From positions 62,001 to 126,000 of the forward strand of contig SADC01001278.1 of assembly GCA_004194705.1 (NCBI GenBank): a stretch of 64,000 bases of DNA, written 5' to 3'. Source of the DNA: Ditylenchus dipsaci (taxonomy: Eukaryota > Nematoda > Chromadorea > Rhabditida > Anguinidae). The translations under genes were made by a program, and so were the position numbers. The notes below the pieces were generated by a model that was not told where the DNA came from, ran no database searches, and saw nothing but the letters and a program-made list of their open reading frames with translations. Positions 22,386 through 31,996 of the stretch are shown piece by piece. How positions within the stretch are numbered: the first letter of the stretch is position 1; every line of letters begins with the position of its first letter.

Positions 22386-23211
22386 TAGGGTTGTCGAGCG
22401 CTCGAAATTTTCGAGTCGAGCGCTCGATTCGATATTCGAAATTCGAAATTTTCGAGTCGAGCGCTCGATTCGACATTCGAAATTTTCGAGCGCTCGATTC
22501 GAAATTCGAAAATTTTCGAGCGCTCGATTCGAAATCGAAAATTTTCAGCAGCTTCGCCGCCTCATTAATGGATTTTTTAGAAATAAATTAATCGAAACCA
22601 TGGTTAATCGACCACACACGACCGTTTTACCACACCAAACGAATAAGCGGCCGAAAAAACTACCATTCTTTGTTCATAGTTGTGCTTGATCAAACGGCGC
22701 AGATCGGAGACTCTGAGATCGCAAAAAGCACCGCTCTGGCTTTTTTCGCCTCAGAAGCTCCCAATTTTTTGTTCGCTAAGTTTTCCTTGGGCCTTGCCGA
22801 TTTCAGATGACCCGAAAGATGAGTTGTTGATCTACTCTTTGGCAGTCTTAGCTCTTCCCCACAAGTGAAAATAGTCTTTCCACCGACTTTCTTAAACGAT
22901 TTCCAAACTTCGCTTGGCATTTTTCTAAAACAAGAAAAATTCACCATTACATTCTTTTTTGTGTGCTGCAAGTTCCGAACTATAACTCGAAAATAAGCGC
23001 TCCAAATTCGAAAGCATAATTCGAAATTTTTTTTCGAACGCTCGAAATTCGAAAGCATAATTCGAATTTTTTTTCGAGCGCTCGAAATTCGAAAGCCTAA
23101 TTCGAAATTTTTTTTCGAGCGCTCGAAATTCGAAATTTCCGCTCGAAATTCGAAAATTTTCGAACTTTCGAGCGAAAAGTTCGAAATCGAGCGCTCGATT
23201 CGACAACCCTA
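22386..23211 (-). mobile_element. hAT-like element of CGAGCGCTCGAAATT words, 8-bp TSD
   Basis: The ends TAGGGTTGTCGAGCGCTCG and GCGCTCGATTCGACAACCCTA are inverted. The flanking GTCAAAAG at 22378-22385 and 23212-23219 is a perfect 8-bp duplication. Both subterminal zones (about 180 and 240 bp) are arrays of TTCGAAATT/CGAGCGCTCGA words. A minus-strand BED-finger remnant (22690-23058) lies between them, making hAT assignment firm. Inserted in the foldback 22054-23776. Confidence 0.87.
22690..23058 (-). pseudogene. BED zinc-finger remnant of a hAT transposase
   Basis: The ORF contains MPSEVWKSFKKVGGKTIFTC followed by a segment ending TTHLSGHLKSARP. That is the BED layout (S-x-VW-x-x-F, Cys, then T-x-x-L-x-x-HL). 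The second Cys and final His are lost, and the following catalytic domain is absent. It lies within the element 22386-23211 and is the N-terminal DNA-binding piece of the ancestral transposase. Confidence 0.7.
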
Positions 23212-23972
23212 GTCAAAAGTCTTATCTTAGAGCAAGACTCTTGGTCATTAAATAAAAAGGATAAAGCTCAAGTGTCCCGGCTAATGTCTGAAATCTACCG
23301 GCTAATTTCTGAATTTTCCTGGCTAATTTTTGAAACCTGGTTTTCTCGGTGAACATCTTATTGATTTTTTATGTCTTTGAACTAGCTTGTATCCATACTC
23401 TTTTAGTTTCTAACAAGTTATTAGATGATTATGTCATGATTGACGAAACTTTGAGATAACTTTGTTTTTTTATGAAATAACTATTTGTTTTATTGTTTTA
23501 ACATGTTAAAACAGTCGAATGGTCGAAAATCCAAAGTGCCTGAATCTCATTTTTTCATTTGGCAATCTTAAAAATTAAGTCTTTCTAAGCTTCTGAGGGG
23601 GTTTTAGATCCATATGTGGTGTTCGGGAAGCTTTTTAAAAAAGTTAATTTGGAAAGGAGGATTTTATGATCTAAAAGTGTATCAAGTTGCCGTATCGAGT
23701 CACAACTTGTATCAAGTTAGTTATATACCATTTTATGTAGGCAAATTTTGATTTGACAATTTTCGTTTTGGTGAATGTACGAACAGAAATTTGACAGATT
23801 CGAAGTTCAATTATCGACTCCACAATTCTCACAACTCTGATTCGGATACGGGTTGGTGCAATCGCAATTACTGAATTTGTATAGAACTTACGGTTTATTT
23901 AAGACAAATTTTTGTTGGGGTGAAGTTTTGTATAAAAAACCGTAATTCCTAATTCCTAACTTTATCATTAAA

Positions 23973-24203
23973 GGGCCTGACCTCTTCCTACTCGGCGGTC
24001 CCCCGCCAATTCAAAAATTTTCCCTCGATCATTGGACTTCTGTACGGATTTTTCCGCCACGTTTCTAACAAAACTAGGCCTGAAATCAAATTTTAGGCTT
24101 AGTTTTGTTAGAAACCTAGCGGAAAAATCCGTACAGAAGTCCAATGATCAAGGGAAAATTTTTGAATTGGCGGGGACCACCGAGTAGGAAGAGGTCAGGC
24201 CCT
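23973..24203. mobile_element. TTAA-flanked palindromic MITE, 231 bp
   Basis: Arms of about 110 bp (AGGGCCTGACCTCTTCCTAC at the left, GTAGGAAGAGGTCAGGCCCT at the right) pair almost perfectly around a short centre. TTAA stands directly outside both ends (23969-23972, 24204-24207), the duplication used by piggyBac-type elements. Termini do not begin with the usual CCC, so the superfamily is tentative. A degraded relative is near 19600-19735. Confidence 0.75.
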
Positions 24204-24207
24204 TTAA

Positions 24208-25081
24208 ATAAGCTGGAAAATCGTGATCGCTTTTGTCTCTCTATCTCAAACACTGCACCACCTAGTTGTAAATAGATTATTGTCACTTGTTCTTTTTAAA
24301 CACTAAAATCTCTCAATCATTTAGCATTCCCTGTGTCTTTGATTCATACCTTTACTGCATACCAAATTTCAACCCTAGTAGCGAAGACGCTGCGCTGAAA
24401 AACATGGGCAAAAAAATTACATATTTAGAGGGCTTGTTCGCTACTAGCGCCAAAAATTTGAGTCATTTCTAAACACCACCAGTTATTGCCTAACTTATAC
24501 TCAGAGGGCTGAAGGATTTGTAGAGTCTGACTGCACGAATCATCTTCGTATTCATCATCTTTTTAAGTAGCACATTTTTGGTTGTAACACAAACCTTGTT
24601 TCATTTGATTCAATAAAAAATTTGTGAATTTTTAAAACATATTTAAAACTATACTTATTTAACTATACTTCTAATCGAAGTCAAACCAACGCCGATGTTC
24701 CGCTGCTTTACCATTGAGATGCTGTTTAGCAATGGTAATGTTTTCGATTACTTAATCCCTGCAGGGTATTCAACAAATTTCTCTTTCAAAAAATTCTTTT
24801 GAATTCACCTGTTACCCGCATTTAATAATATGTGCACCTTTAATTAATGTAGCCATCAAACATTTCACACTGAAAAAAATTGCTAAATAAAATTTTTGTG
24901 TACTAGGAAACGTTAAGAGGTGGCAAAAACAGCTCCAGGATTTTTGCACATCACCAACATTTTTGAATGATAGGCTTTTTCAAGCAAATCTAAATTATTA
25001 AATAACTAAATTGATTTTTGATAATAAGAACTCTTTATTAGCCATAAAAATGAATATTTACAAAAGTATAACAAAAAGCAT
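24208..25081. other. Intergenic stretch
   Basis: No supported gene. 24378-24460 shows GTAGCGAA...TTCGCTAC, a small inverted repeat around TTACATATTTAGAGGGC. Part of the word CGCTAGTAGC/GCTACTAG recurs near 26390 and 36450. Confidence 0.4.
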
Positions 25082-27050
25082 TTATTTGCTTGTGGGAAAC
25101 CTAATAGTTTTGGTAAGTCTATTGTCAGAAATTCGACAAAGAGTGATCCATTCGCCCATTTTTGCCGCACATCCCACCGCAGTGGACCACCAACAAGACC
25201 AAGAACCGCCGATAATGCGTCTTCTAAGCACCCAGTCGGCGTCCTTGTAGTCTGCACCATTGGGCTCTTGCTCCCTGGCATTGCTGCTGGTTTTGGGCAG
25301 TAGACTTTCAAAAGTTTCATTGCTCAAATAGTTCTTCTTGGTAAAGTTTGCTGCTATGGCTAGAGTTTTCTCGTCCATTCCAGTCACAATAATTTCATAT
25401 TGGCAGGGATTGCTTTGGGTGTTGAAGCGCTGAAAACTTTTTCTCTTTAGTTATAGCAAAATCATGGCCAGTTTTAGTTTTTTCTGCATAGAAAGCGTGA
25501 AAATTGGTTTTGTGATGAAGGATAGATAAAAGTATAGATCTAGTACCGTTAGTCAACACCCCCCCCCCCCATTTCCAGTCACCCTGTTAATGTTTTAGGC
25601 TTATGCAAGGGTAGGCCAGCGTATATTAAGTCGAACTTAAACATGTTTTTCCAACTATAATAACGTGATAAATCTGATTAAAGTCCCTCTTTACATACGG
25701 TGGCTATAAATTTCGCCTAAAATACAACGGTCACAAAACAGCAACTTTAGCAAAAATTTAAAAAAAAATCCATCAGTTTTTCCGTTTTCTCTTTTTTATG
25801 TTTATAAGTCAGCTATGTGTCAAGTACAGAGAACCGCTTGGGAGAGTTACAGAGAACTGCTTAATTTGTTAGTTTGATTTTCTGAAAAAGTTACAGAAAC
25901 ATTTTGAGTAGTTTCAAATTTTACATGCAAAGAGGATTTTGGCCATAAATTTTTTGCAAGTTGCCGAAAATTTTCGTACCTCTAGCAATTTGGCAACCAA
26001 CTGATCCGGTTTGTCCACAAAGCCGTAGCCATTAAGCTTCAGCCTTTTAGGGTTGTTCAGGCAGTCATTTTCATACTCCAGCCATTTGTTCAGGTCATCA
26101 GTGGATAGCATAGACATTGTACATAGGGGAGGGACTGCCTCACTCGACTTCCAAGCACATTCCAATATTTTCTGACCAAACAAGTCCACACTTCTGCTCC
26201 GGCCAGTGTAGTCCGAGGATTTCCGGCCTCTTTTGAAGCCTGGAACTAGTTCAGTGGTTAGATTCCAGTATGCGAAGAACTCAGGAATGTTGGACTGGCG
26301 AGGCTCGATAAGTTGCATGTGTTTTCTCTGAAATCAAAAACTATTTTTTAAGAAGTTGTGAGTTTGATCATTTTTCATAGATGTAATTTTTGGCGCTAGT
26401 AGCAGTATTCAGCCCATTTACCAATATTTTGTGAAAAACCGGTATTTTTGGACAACAAGGGGACCAAGATAAAAATAAAAAATCTTCAGAATTGTTTTCT
26501 GTGATTTTAGCAAATGATGAATTTGGGAGGGAGGAAGGTAAAAAAGAGCAGTGTCTATAATTTGTATTACCACAATTTCTTTAGACTCCCTGTAATCTGT
26601 CTTTTTTCTTCTATAATATTCAACTTTTTTAAATATAATGCTAGCAATAGTTTTTAACCTAACTTAGCCCAAAAAAACCTACGCTAATCTCGGAAACAGA
26701 CATCTCAGCACCACAGGCAGCTTTATTGGACACAAAAGTATGCTCCACTATGATATTTTGGTGCTGTTTTGCTTTCAAGAAGTGTTTCATGCTTGCGAAC
26801 ACCTTCCTCTGCTTTTTGTCTTTGCTATATTGCACAATAATACGGCCATTTTTTGCTACCAGAACAGCATACATGGACCGGTAGATGGATTGCCTGGCTG
26901 GATTGTGTTTAATGAGCGAGTTAAATTGACGGTTGACTAGCTGCAGAACGTCCGTTTGGTTTTTGGTCAAGTAGGCGAAGGCTTGTGCAAGAATTTCAGA
27001 AGCTACATTTACGCGTGGCGGGTTGATCTTTTGGGAGGTCTTTGGTGTTC
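25082..27050 (-). CDS. F-box-like protein, three exons (5' end unresolved)
   Basis: Exons 27050-26683, 26327-25980 and 25429-25082 join in phase 0 (donors GTAGGT, GTACGA; acceptors TTTCAG, TTTTCAG). The first begins in phase with VNVASEILAQAFAYLTKNQT, then DVLQLVNRQFNSLIKHNPAR. The pattern hydrophobic-P/S-E-I-L-x-x-x-F-x-Y-L ... V-x-x-x-F-x-x-LI is that of an F-box, which would bind Skp1 in an SCF ubiquitin ligase. The rest has LFGQKILECAWKSS, LNKWLEYENDCLNN and, in exon 3, CQYEIIVTGMDEKTLAIAAN, as in fast-evolving nematode F-box proteins with substrate-binding C-termini. The first coding exon needs a phase-1 donor upstream that I cannot place. Minus-strand ORF 27660-27306 may contain it. In exon 3 the second half also reads well in another frame, so its end is uncertain. 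Confidence 0.5.
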
Positions 27051-27305
27051 CTTAAATTTTTAGTAAATATGTTAAAATTAGATTTTGTTAATTTGGCAAA
27101 GATCAAGACAATTTTGTATGAATCTCTCACTTGTAACTAAAAAATTGTACAAAGTTTTAGAGATTTGCGAATTTTTCGATAAGATAAAGATTTCTCGGAA
27201 TCTTGCTATATTTTAAGGGTGGCTAATGCCGATTTCATCCCTTTTTCCTTTCAAATGTTGACTTTGGCTGAGCCCCATTGGCTTGAATTACTTTGGTAAG
27301 TTAAA

Positions 27306-27660
27306 TCAACAACCTGAAATTTTGCTTGCAGCGTGATTTGTGTCTTTGACTAGGTTCAGATGGTTGAGGATCAAACCACGGGTAAAGCAAAAGTCATGTT
27401 TCACATAATATACTAAAAAAGTTTGGGGCTCAAGGCAAGTCGACTTGTAGATACAGAAAATTTTGAGATTGAGTAAAGAAAAAAATACGCCTGTTTCTTG
27501 GCGGACTTTGGTGTGGTTTTGGCTCTTTAAAGCCAGAATTTTTATTTTGCGAGAACGATTAGCCAAGTCGGAATTTCTGCGTTTTTTAGACCAGATTGTT
27601 GAAAGAGAATTAGCAACTGACTCCAAAAATTTTATCAAAAAACCATCGGCCCCTTGGCGG
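27306..27660 (-). other. Possible upstream exon of the F-box-like gene
   Basis: Minus-strand ORF with FLIKFLESVANSLSTIWSKK and a basic stretch (KKRRNSDLANRSRKIKILAL) of protein-like composition. No GT donor of the required phase lies at its end, and no domain is recognised, so it is only a candidate for the missing 5' exon. Confidence 0.25.
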
Positions 27661-27752
27661 GAACGATCTTTTTGCCATTTTGTTAATGGGATTGTGACCG
27701 TAATCCCTACAGTTTAACCCCCAGCTGTGTCCGACACTTTTTTACCCTAATA

Positions 27753-27993
27753 CAGGCCTGTGAACAGGCCGGCCCGTTTCAAAACGCCCACGAGCTGGGG
27801 GCCAGGCCGGAAAAGTCCGTCATAAATAATATTTCCAACTTTTGTTCTTCTAAGGTCGTTTCTGAATTTGTAAAATTTCTACGCTATGTGTAATACGGGC
27901 TGGGCCAGACCAAAAAGTTTTTTGACTCGGCCTAAGCCGGGCCGAAAAAACTTTTATCCGGGCCACCGAAACTACGGCCCGTGCACATACCTG
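27753..27993. mobile_element. hAT-like MITE, 241 bp, perfect 8-bp TSD
   Basis: The element runs from CAGGCCTGTGAACAGGCCGG to CGGCCCGTGCACATACCTG. The ends are imperfect inverted repeats rich in GGCC. CCCTAATA is repeated exactly at 27745-27752 and 27994-28001. Words GGCCCG, GGGCCGG and CCGGGCC recur at both ends, in contrast to the AT-rich surroundings. Confidence 0.85.
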
Positions 27994-28001
27994 CCCTAAT
28001 A

Positions 28002-29129
28002 TTGAAAGTCTTTTCGCCACTTTTTCAGACTAGTAAAACTACGAAGACTCTGATTTTTACTGATCTCTTTTTTCAAAGGACACCACTTTCACCATTAGAA
28101 CCCGAGGTTCCCGAAAATGCGTAACCTTGTGCGTCAACCTATTTTTTTCCTATTTATTTTTTAGACAACCTTAGAAATTAGTGCAGTCTTTTTTGTGCGC
28201 CCAAAAACAAGATAAAGTTTACTAAAAAAATGTGCCTCACAGTTAAGAGCATTACTTTTAACGTGAAATTAATGCGATTGAATTGCATCAACGAAAAAGC
28301 TTACTTATTCTTTTGGAGATGGCTGAAGTTCCGCAAATCTTTCCACTTCGCAAAACACAGACCATTTTCAGTCAATTTGTTGAATTTTACTTGAGTTAGA
28401 TGAGAAATACTAATTTTTTGTGCCACCAAAATGTTCATATAAAATTTATCAAATCAAAGATTATTTACGTCTTGCATATCATTTGAATTGCCACACCTCC
28501 TCATTAATTGAGAAATTTATAAGATAAATCAATGAAAGGGATAAAAACCATATCAATTGTAATCCATATTGAAGTCTAACACTATTCTTTGGTGCATGAC
28601 ACCATGCCCCTGAACTGTGGCTGCCATTTTTGCATCCAAGGTTTGGAAAATTTCACCGTAACGGTGGGTAATTTTATTGAAAATTTTGCTTAATGAGCTC
28701 ATTCCCTTTGGTTATACCAGATAGCCTACGAAAAATTAATTCAGTCGCTGTTTTAAGGTATAGGGTATTATCTTATTGTAAAGTTGGCTGATTTTTAGTT
28801 GGAATGAGCCTAAATCGCACGCTTAATTTGAGAGCCCTGCTTAACACTTGAAAGGCGGTTTGTATTAATGCGAGCAATTTGTTAAGAATTTTATGCTTAA
28901 TAAGACAGAAGAAAAAAATTCTCTGAAAAAGTGCTCTTACCATGGAACCGTCAGGGGTTGATTGTATGAAATCGGGCAGTTTCGGGTTGTTTCAGTTATT
29001 TGTTAAAAAAATTATACGAGAACAACTTTGCTCCGCTGATCCGCTATCTGGTGTAGAATTTAACGAACTTTCGAATAAATACAAATGTTCTCAGGTCAGA
29101 GACCGTATAACCAGTGTTTGGACTTTCAG
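28002..29129. other. AT-rich intergenic stretch
   Basis: Nothing recognisable. The ORF starting at 28942 runs into the word-repeat array at 29130-29300 and is not considered a gene. Confidence 0.4.
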
Positions 29130-29300
29130 AAAAGGGTCGTACTCGTACTTCGTACTGCCAAATTTTAACCGTCGTACTTCGTACTCGTATTTCGCACAAC
29201 GAAAATTTAAGCTCGTACATCGTACTCGTTCCTCCTACCTCTGTAATTTCTTCTCGTACTTCGTACTCGTACTACGAAAATTTCGGCTCTTACTTTGTAT
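29130..29300. repeat. Array of CTCGTACTTCGTA words
   Basis: CGTACTCGTACTTCGTACT, GTCGTACTTCGTACTCGTA, GCTCGTACATCGTACTCGT and CTCGTACTTCGTACTCGTA occur within 170 bp, separated by AAATTT stretches. It has the look of the subterminal zone of a word-type hAT element (compare 34549-35409), but no terminal repeats or target duplication were found. Confidence 0.6.
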
Positions 29301-29313
29301 GAAAACGCATTAG

Positions 29314-30117
29314 GTATTCAGGGAATAATTTGAAAAAAAAAATATTTTGAAATGTCTTTTTTATTAAGGGGGCGTGCCCACACCAATAAGTCTCATTTCA
29401 AATGTTTGAATTCCCCGGCACCAGTTTTTTAGATGAAGACAAAATAAATTTGAAGTTTCTTTTTATTTCAAACACTTTTATGGTACCTGCTTGTCGTTTC
29501 ACTCTTTGTGGTCCGATTTTTTTGTTCAACGTTAAGCATTTTTGAAAGCTTGAGAACCCTAGAATACAGAGAGTAAACGAATTGTGATCCGGTAGGTCGA
29601 GCGTTCCTATAATTTGCTCTATATTGTCATCCATCTGCTCCATCTTTTCCCTATTTTGCTGAGAGAGCAATTAAATTTGGCTTTGAGGTAGATATAGAAA
29701 GTTTGACTTTTGAGCTTATTTTTCCAGCGGATAGAGACATCTCACAAGGCAGGGATGGTGACTGTGACCTGGGGAAACTTCGATGGAATTTTCTGCGTAT
29801 TCTTGTATAGCGTAAACTTGGCTCCTCAGCTTTGAAGGCTAACGAAATGTAAAGCGATGACCACTGGCCAATGGATCAGTAATGAAAAAACCATGATATC
29901 GATATCGAGGTGTTTTCAGAATTTTGAATTGTCAGTTGAACTATTTTTTGTCACCTTCCGAGCTGAGAAGCCAGACTTATCAGTAATTTGGGCATGCTCT
30001 ACAAGAATATGCAAAAAAACAATTTTTCGTAGAAGTTTCTTTAAGTCACGGTCAGGGTTTTTCACCTTGTCAGAAGCAATTGCATAGATTGATATTTTCA
30101 TATTTTACAAAACAGAG
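29314..30117. other. Intergenic stretch
   Basis: No supported gene. ORFs 29398-29670 (minus) and 29857-30087 (plus) overlap others, have no domain and no splice signals. Confidence 0.35.
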
Positions 30118-30124
30118 TGCTCAA

Positions 30125-30297
30125 TAAGCTTGGCAGATTGTGTTCCGGCGGGATTCGGGATTGGGATTTTCGAAATTTTCGGGATCGGGTTTCGGGATTT
30201 GGCTTTTGGATCGGCGGGATTCGGGATCGGGATTTTCAAAATTTTCGGGATCGGGATTGCGAAATTTCCATGGGATTCCGTCCCTTTGCCAAGCCTA
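30125..30297. mobile_element. Short hAT-like MITE of GGGATTCGGGATCGG words
   Basis: The ends TAAGCTTGGCA and TGCCAAGCCTA are inverted, flanked by GTGCTCAA (30117-30124) and GTGCTTAT (30298-30305), a decayed 8-bp duplication. The interior repeats GCGGGATTCGGGAT(C/T)GGGAT and TTTTCGGGATCGGG. A further stray GGGATTGGG copy lies near 30430. Confidence 0.6.
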
Positions 30298-30503
30298 GTG
30301 CTTATGTCTTCTTGATTTACATCGACATATTTAGCTTGTCTTGGCTAACCTTTTTTACAGAGAACACTTTATTTAAAATTTGAAGAAGGTAGAGAAGAAA
30401 CAAAACGACCAAAAACTATCCCAATTCGGGATTGGGTTTTTTTGCGCTGTATTGTTAAGTGGGGTTGGGCAAAATACCGGGATTTTAATATTCTAATGCT
30501 TGT

Positions 30504-30865
30504 CCCACAATGGACGCGGTTGCGGCAGCGGTAGCGGCAACGCGTCGAAAAACGCGTCATTGTGAGAGCAATAGGACGCGGCACGCGGTAGCGTCAAACG
30601 CCTGCGTTTACCGCGTCGAAAAAACGCGTCCATTGTGGGTGGCAGCTCGCGTTTTTGCTTGCGTTTACCGCTGCCGCAAGGGGTCGCGTTATTTTATTTT
30701 TGCCGCGCGGTAAATTGGACGCGTTTTTTTCAAGTTGGACTGAAAAATTTTATGATTCTGGTAAAATTAACCATTTTTCCTGAAGGCCTACTCGTTATAA
30801 GTATTTTAGTAAAAAAAATTTTGGATATCGAGACATAAAAATTTGGGTATTTTACCGCGCGGCAG
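30504..30865. repeat. GC-rich inverted repeats of GACGCGTTTTT words
   Basis: 30504-30639 is bounded by CCCACAATGGACGCG and CGCGTCCATTGTGGG, an inverted repeat pair around GCGGCAGCGGTAGCGGCAAC-type sequence. Directly after it GCCGCGCGGTAAATT (30703) pairs with ATTTTACCGCGCGGC (30850). The whole is strikingly CpG-rich against its surroundings. No target duplication is seen, so its superfamily is open. Confidence 0.6.
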
Positions 30866-30953
30866 AGGTTGCGGCATATCGAAAAATCATTTGGTTTTGA
30901 GTTTTTCATGTAAATTAATAAGGGAATAAGGAAAAATACCGAAAGGACAATTT

Positions 30954-31900
30954 GACGCTACTGTCATATAAACCGCCCCCCTCCCCCCAAAAGCAGATGT
31001 AATATTAACCTACAACCCCCCCCCCACAAAAATCGGACCTACTGTCATATACCCCCCCCCTAAAATCTATTTTTTACAATAATTTTGCCGTAAGAAAACC
31101 AGAAAAGTAGTTTGAAAGGATTATGGGCTGTATTGCGCATCTCAACTCCAAGCCCCCAAGCCCCTTGCACCCCGAAGGGGGCGCAGGGGGCTTGAGAGTT
31201 AGAGATGCGCGCACGCACTTACCTTAGACATGACTCCGAGAAGCACACTTGATCATAAAATGCATATAGAGTCTATTTCTGACTCTCGAACTCCTGCGAC
31301 CCCATCGGGGGCGCAGGGCGCTTGGAGGCTTGGAGTTGAGATGCGCACACCCACATACCTTAGACACAAATAACTCGAAAGTGACTCTGGATGCATGAAA
31401 AAACATGCATACCAGAGTTATTTATGCGGTAGGCCCCAGTATTCAAAACTATGTTCAAGATTTTTGTTTTTTTCACCGAAGAGCATTTCCCTCGTTTCAC
31501 AAGGCCGGGCCAGAGGCCCAGCATCCGGAAATTTAGCCTAGCACTAAAAAAGAGCTAGGCTTAGGTGAAAACCCGCAGGGTGCACACCGCTGATCGGCTT
31601 TGTCCATGGAAAGTTACATTTTTGCCTGCACCACAGGTTCCTGGGTTTGTAAGTGCCCTTAGACGCTTAGAGAATTAATACTCTGAGGATCCCAACCATC
31701 TCGAAAAGTGGCCCCTGTATTATTCCCTTTCCCTCCCAATACAGCCCGTAATCCCATTTAAATTGCTTTTCTAATCCTTTTATGGCGAAATTATTGTATA
31801 AAATAGTTTTTAGACACTACTAAAAAAGTCGGTTTTGGGGGGGGAGGGGCTATATGACAGTAGGTCGATTTTAGGGGGGGGGGTATATTACAGTAGCGCC
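30954..31900. mobile_element. Transposon with 8-9 bp TSD and C/G-run ends
   Basis: The ends GACGCTACTGTCATATAAAC and TATATTACAGTAGCGCC are inverted. The flank GACAATTT (30946-30953, 31901-31908; 9 bp if the following G counts) is duplicated. Next to each end lie runs of C or G (ACCCCCCCCC / GGGGGGGGT), and GATTATGGGCTGTATT faces AATACAGCCCGTAATCC. The middle (31135-31465) is a nested piece of the super-hairpin family. No coding. hAT or Mutator-like by duplication length. Confidence 0.75.
31135..31465. repeat. Partial super-hairpin copy nested in 30954-31900
   Basis: GCGCATCTCAACTCCAAGCC, then CCCCGAAGGGGGCGCAGGGG, and further on GAGATGCGCACACCCACAT and ATGCATGAAAAAACATGCAT match the central part and one arm of the copies at 3155 and 10460. 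The outer GTTTAAACGACTTC arms are missing. Confidence 0.75.
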
Positions 31901-31996
31901 GACAATTTGTTTATTTGATTGTTTTCGATAAGTTAAATTATAGACACACACACAATTGTTCGCTCTATCATAATATGGTAAGTATAGGGTTGTGTT

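Larger units (their letters stand above)
22054..23776. mobile_element. Foldback element with 285-bp arms, split by a hAT insertion
   Basis: The arms 22054-22340 and 23495-23776 are inverted copies with very few differences (ATTCACCAAAAC outside, CATGTT at the inner ends). Between them the hAT-like element 22386-23211 is inserted. The residual centre (AAAAAGAGTCTTTCAATGCA and AGAGCAAGACTCTTGGTCA) resembles part of the super-hairpin family, so the two families share sequence. No target duplication for the outer element is evident. Confidence 0.75.

Noticed and set aside
22925..23206. Minus ORF with FRALEKKFRI repeats
   Set aside because: Translation of TTCGAAATT words; only the adjacent BED segment is protein-derived.
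30130..30315. Plus-strand ORF rich in GFGIGIF repeats
   Set aside because: It is the translation of the GGGATTCGGGATCGG word array of a MITE, not a protein.
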